Origin: Robiginitomaculum sp.
Lineage (GTDB): Bacteria > Pseudomonadota > Alphaproteobacteria > Caulobacterales > Maricaulaceae
NCBI GenBank assembly: GCA_027071965.1
Contig: JALSYJ010000138.1
Span: 1 to 14,084 of the forward strand
Length of the DNA stretch: 14,084 bases
Reading direction: 5' to 3'
The notes under the pieces were generated by a model. The model was not told the origin of the DNA. It saw only the letters and a list, made by a program, of their open reading frames with translations, and did no database searches. Positions 13,822 through 14,084 of this stretch are shown piece after piece. Position 1 is the stretch's first letter. Each line of letters opens with the position of its first letter. Both the position numbers and the translations under genes were made by a program.

Positions 13822-14084
13822 TCATCTGTTTTTACCGGCGCTGCGATCACGCCCGGCCAGTAAACGAAGGCGCAAAGCAGTTAATTCAATAAAGCCGTCT
13901 GCGTCCTTTTGGTCATAAACCACATCGTCCTCAAAGGTCACATGCTCCAGTGAATATAGGGAGTTAGGAGAGGTGCGGCCAATAATACTGGCCAGACCTT
14001 TGTAGAGTTTCACACGTACTTCGCCATTTACCATGGTTTGCGAGGCATCAATGGCAGCTTGCAGCATTTCGCGTTCCGGCGAGA
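13822..14084 (-). CDS. argG: Argininosuccinate synthase, C-terminal part (5' end outside window)
   Basis: ArgG condenses citrulline and aspartate with ATP to argininosuccinate in arginine synthesis (cytoplasm, tetramer). The minus-strand frame is open to the window edge, so the gene continues beyond it. The visible 86 residues match the ArgG end: SPEREMLQAAIDASQ, a VKLYKG strand, GRTSPNSLYS, VTFEDD, YDQKDADGFI and ALRLRLLAG. The last residues (GRDRSAGKNR) form a short basic tail. No catalytic-site residues lie in this part. No clear terminator lies between this gene and the convergent ATPase. Confidence 0.93.
   Translation of the reverse strand, partial: SPEREMLQAAIDASQTMVNGEVRVKLYKGLASIIGRTSPNSLYSLEHVTFEDDVVYDQKDADGFIELTALRLRLLAGRDRSAGKNR

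Overview
The window looks like alphaproteobacterial chromosome. EipA (DUF1134) and the CC0125/CC1285-type lipoprotein are families I know mainly from Alphaproteobacteria, and the intergenic palindromes resemble dispersed elements common in that class. A marine or Caulobacter/Hyphomonas-like relative is possible, but genus cannot be read from this sequence. Most genes are housekeeping or envelope genes. The unusual material lies in the spacers and in one biosynthetic gene.

Layout. Positions 1-351 hold the 3' part of a DUF1801 protein, followed by about 460 nt of gene-free DNA with a palindromic element and repeat locus 1. The minus strand then carries a DsbD/ScsB-type thiol:disulfide transporter (815-2890) and, upstream of it, eipA (3110-3724), with repeat locus 2 between them. 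lepA (3862-5670) diverges from eipA. Next come a small secreted protein (5751-6101) and a cyclodipeptide synthase, CDPS (6155-6838), probably co-transcribed. A 660-nt gene-free stretch follows, with a five-unit tandem array (locus 3), two further repeat families and a possible small RNA ending in a good hairpin terminator. rlmN (minus) and a FecA-like TonB receptor (plus) diverge from a spacer containing a Fur-like box. The receptor converges on a glycine-rich lipoprotein across a perfect 15-bp bidirectional terminator. The right end holds a small exported cysteine protein, an AAA/DUF4143 ATPase whose promoter lies inside a nested palindrome, and the C-terminus of ArgG (minus).

How the parts relate. 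DsbD and EipA are envelope proteins. The receptor is probably iron-controlled. The CDPS would make a cyclic dipeptide from two aminoacyl-tRNAs, and no recognisable tailoring enzyme (oxidase, P450, methyltransferase) lies near it.

Most worth a second look: (1) the CDPS combines Asn and Tyr-Pro at positions that, as I recall, separate the two CDPS subfamilies; (2) a mosaic repeat sits directly after the stop codons of three different genes, and each unit of its tandem module reads as a 7-8-residue micro-ORF ending in TGA; (3) a nested palindrome encloses the ATPase promoter. No tRNA, rRNA, CRISPR array, intact insertion sequence or phage gene was seen.
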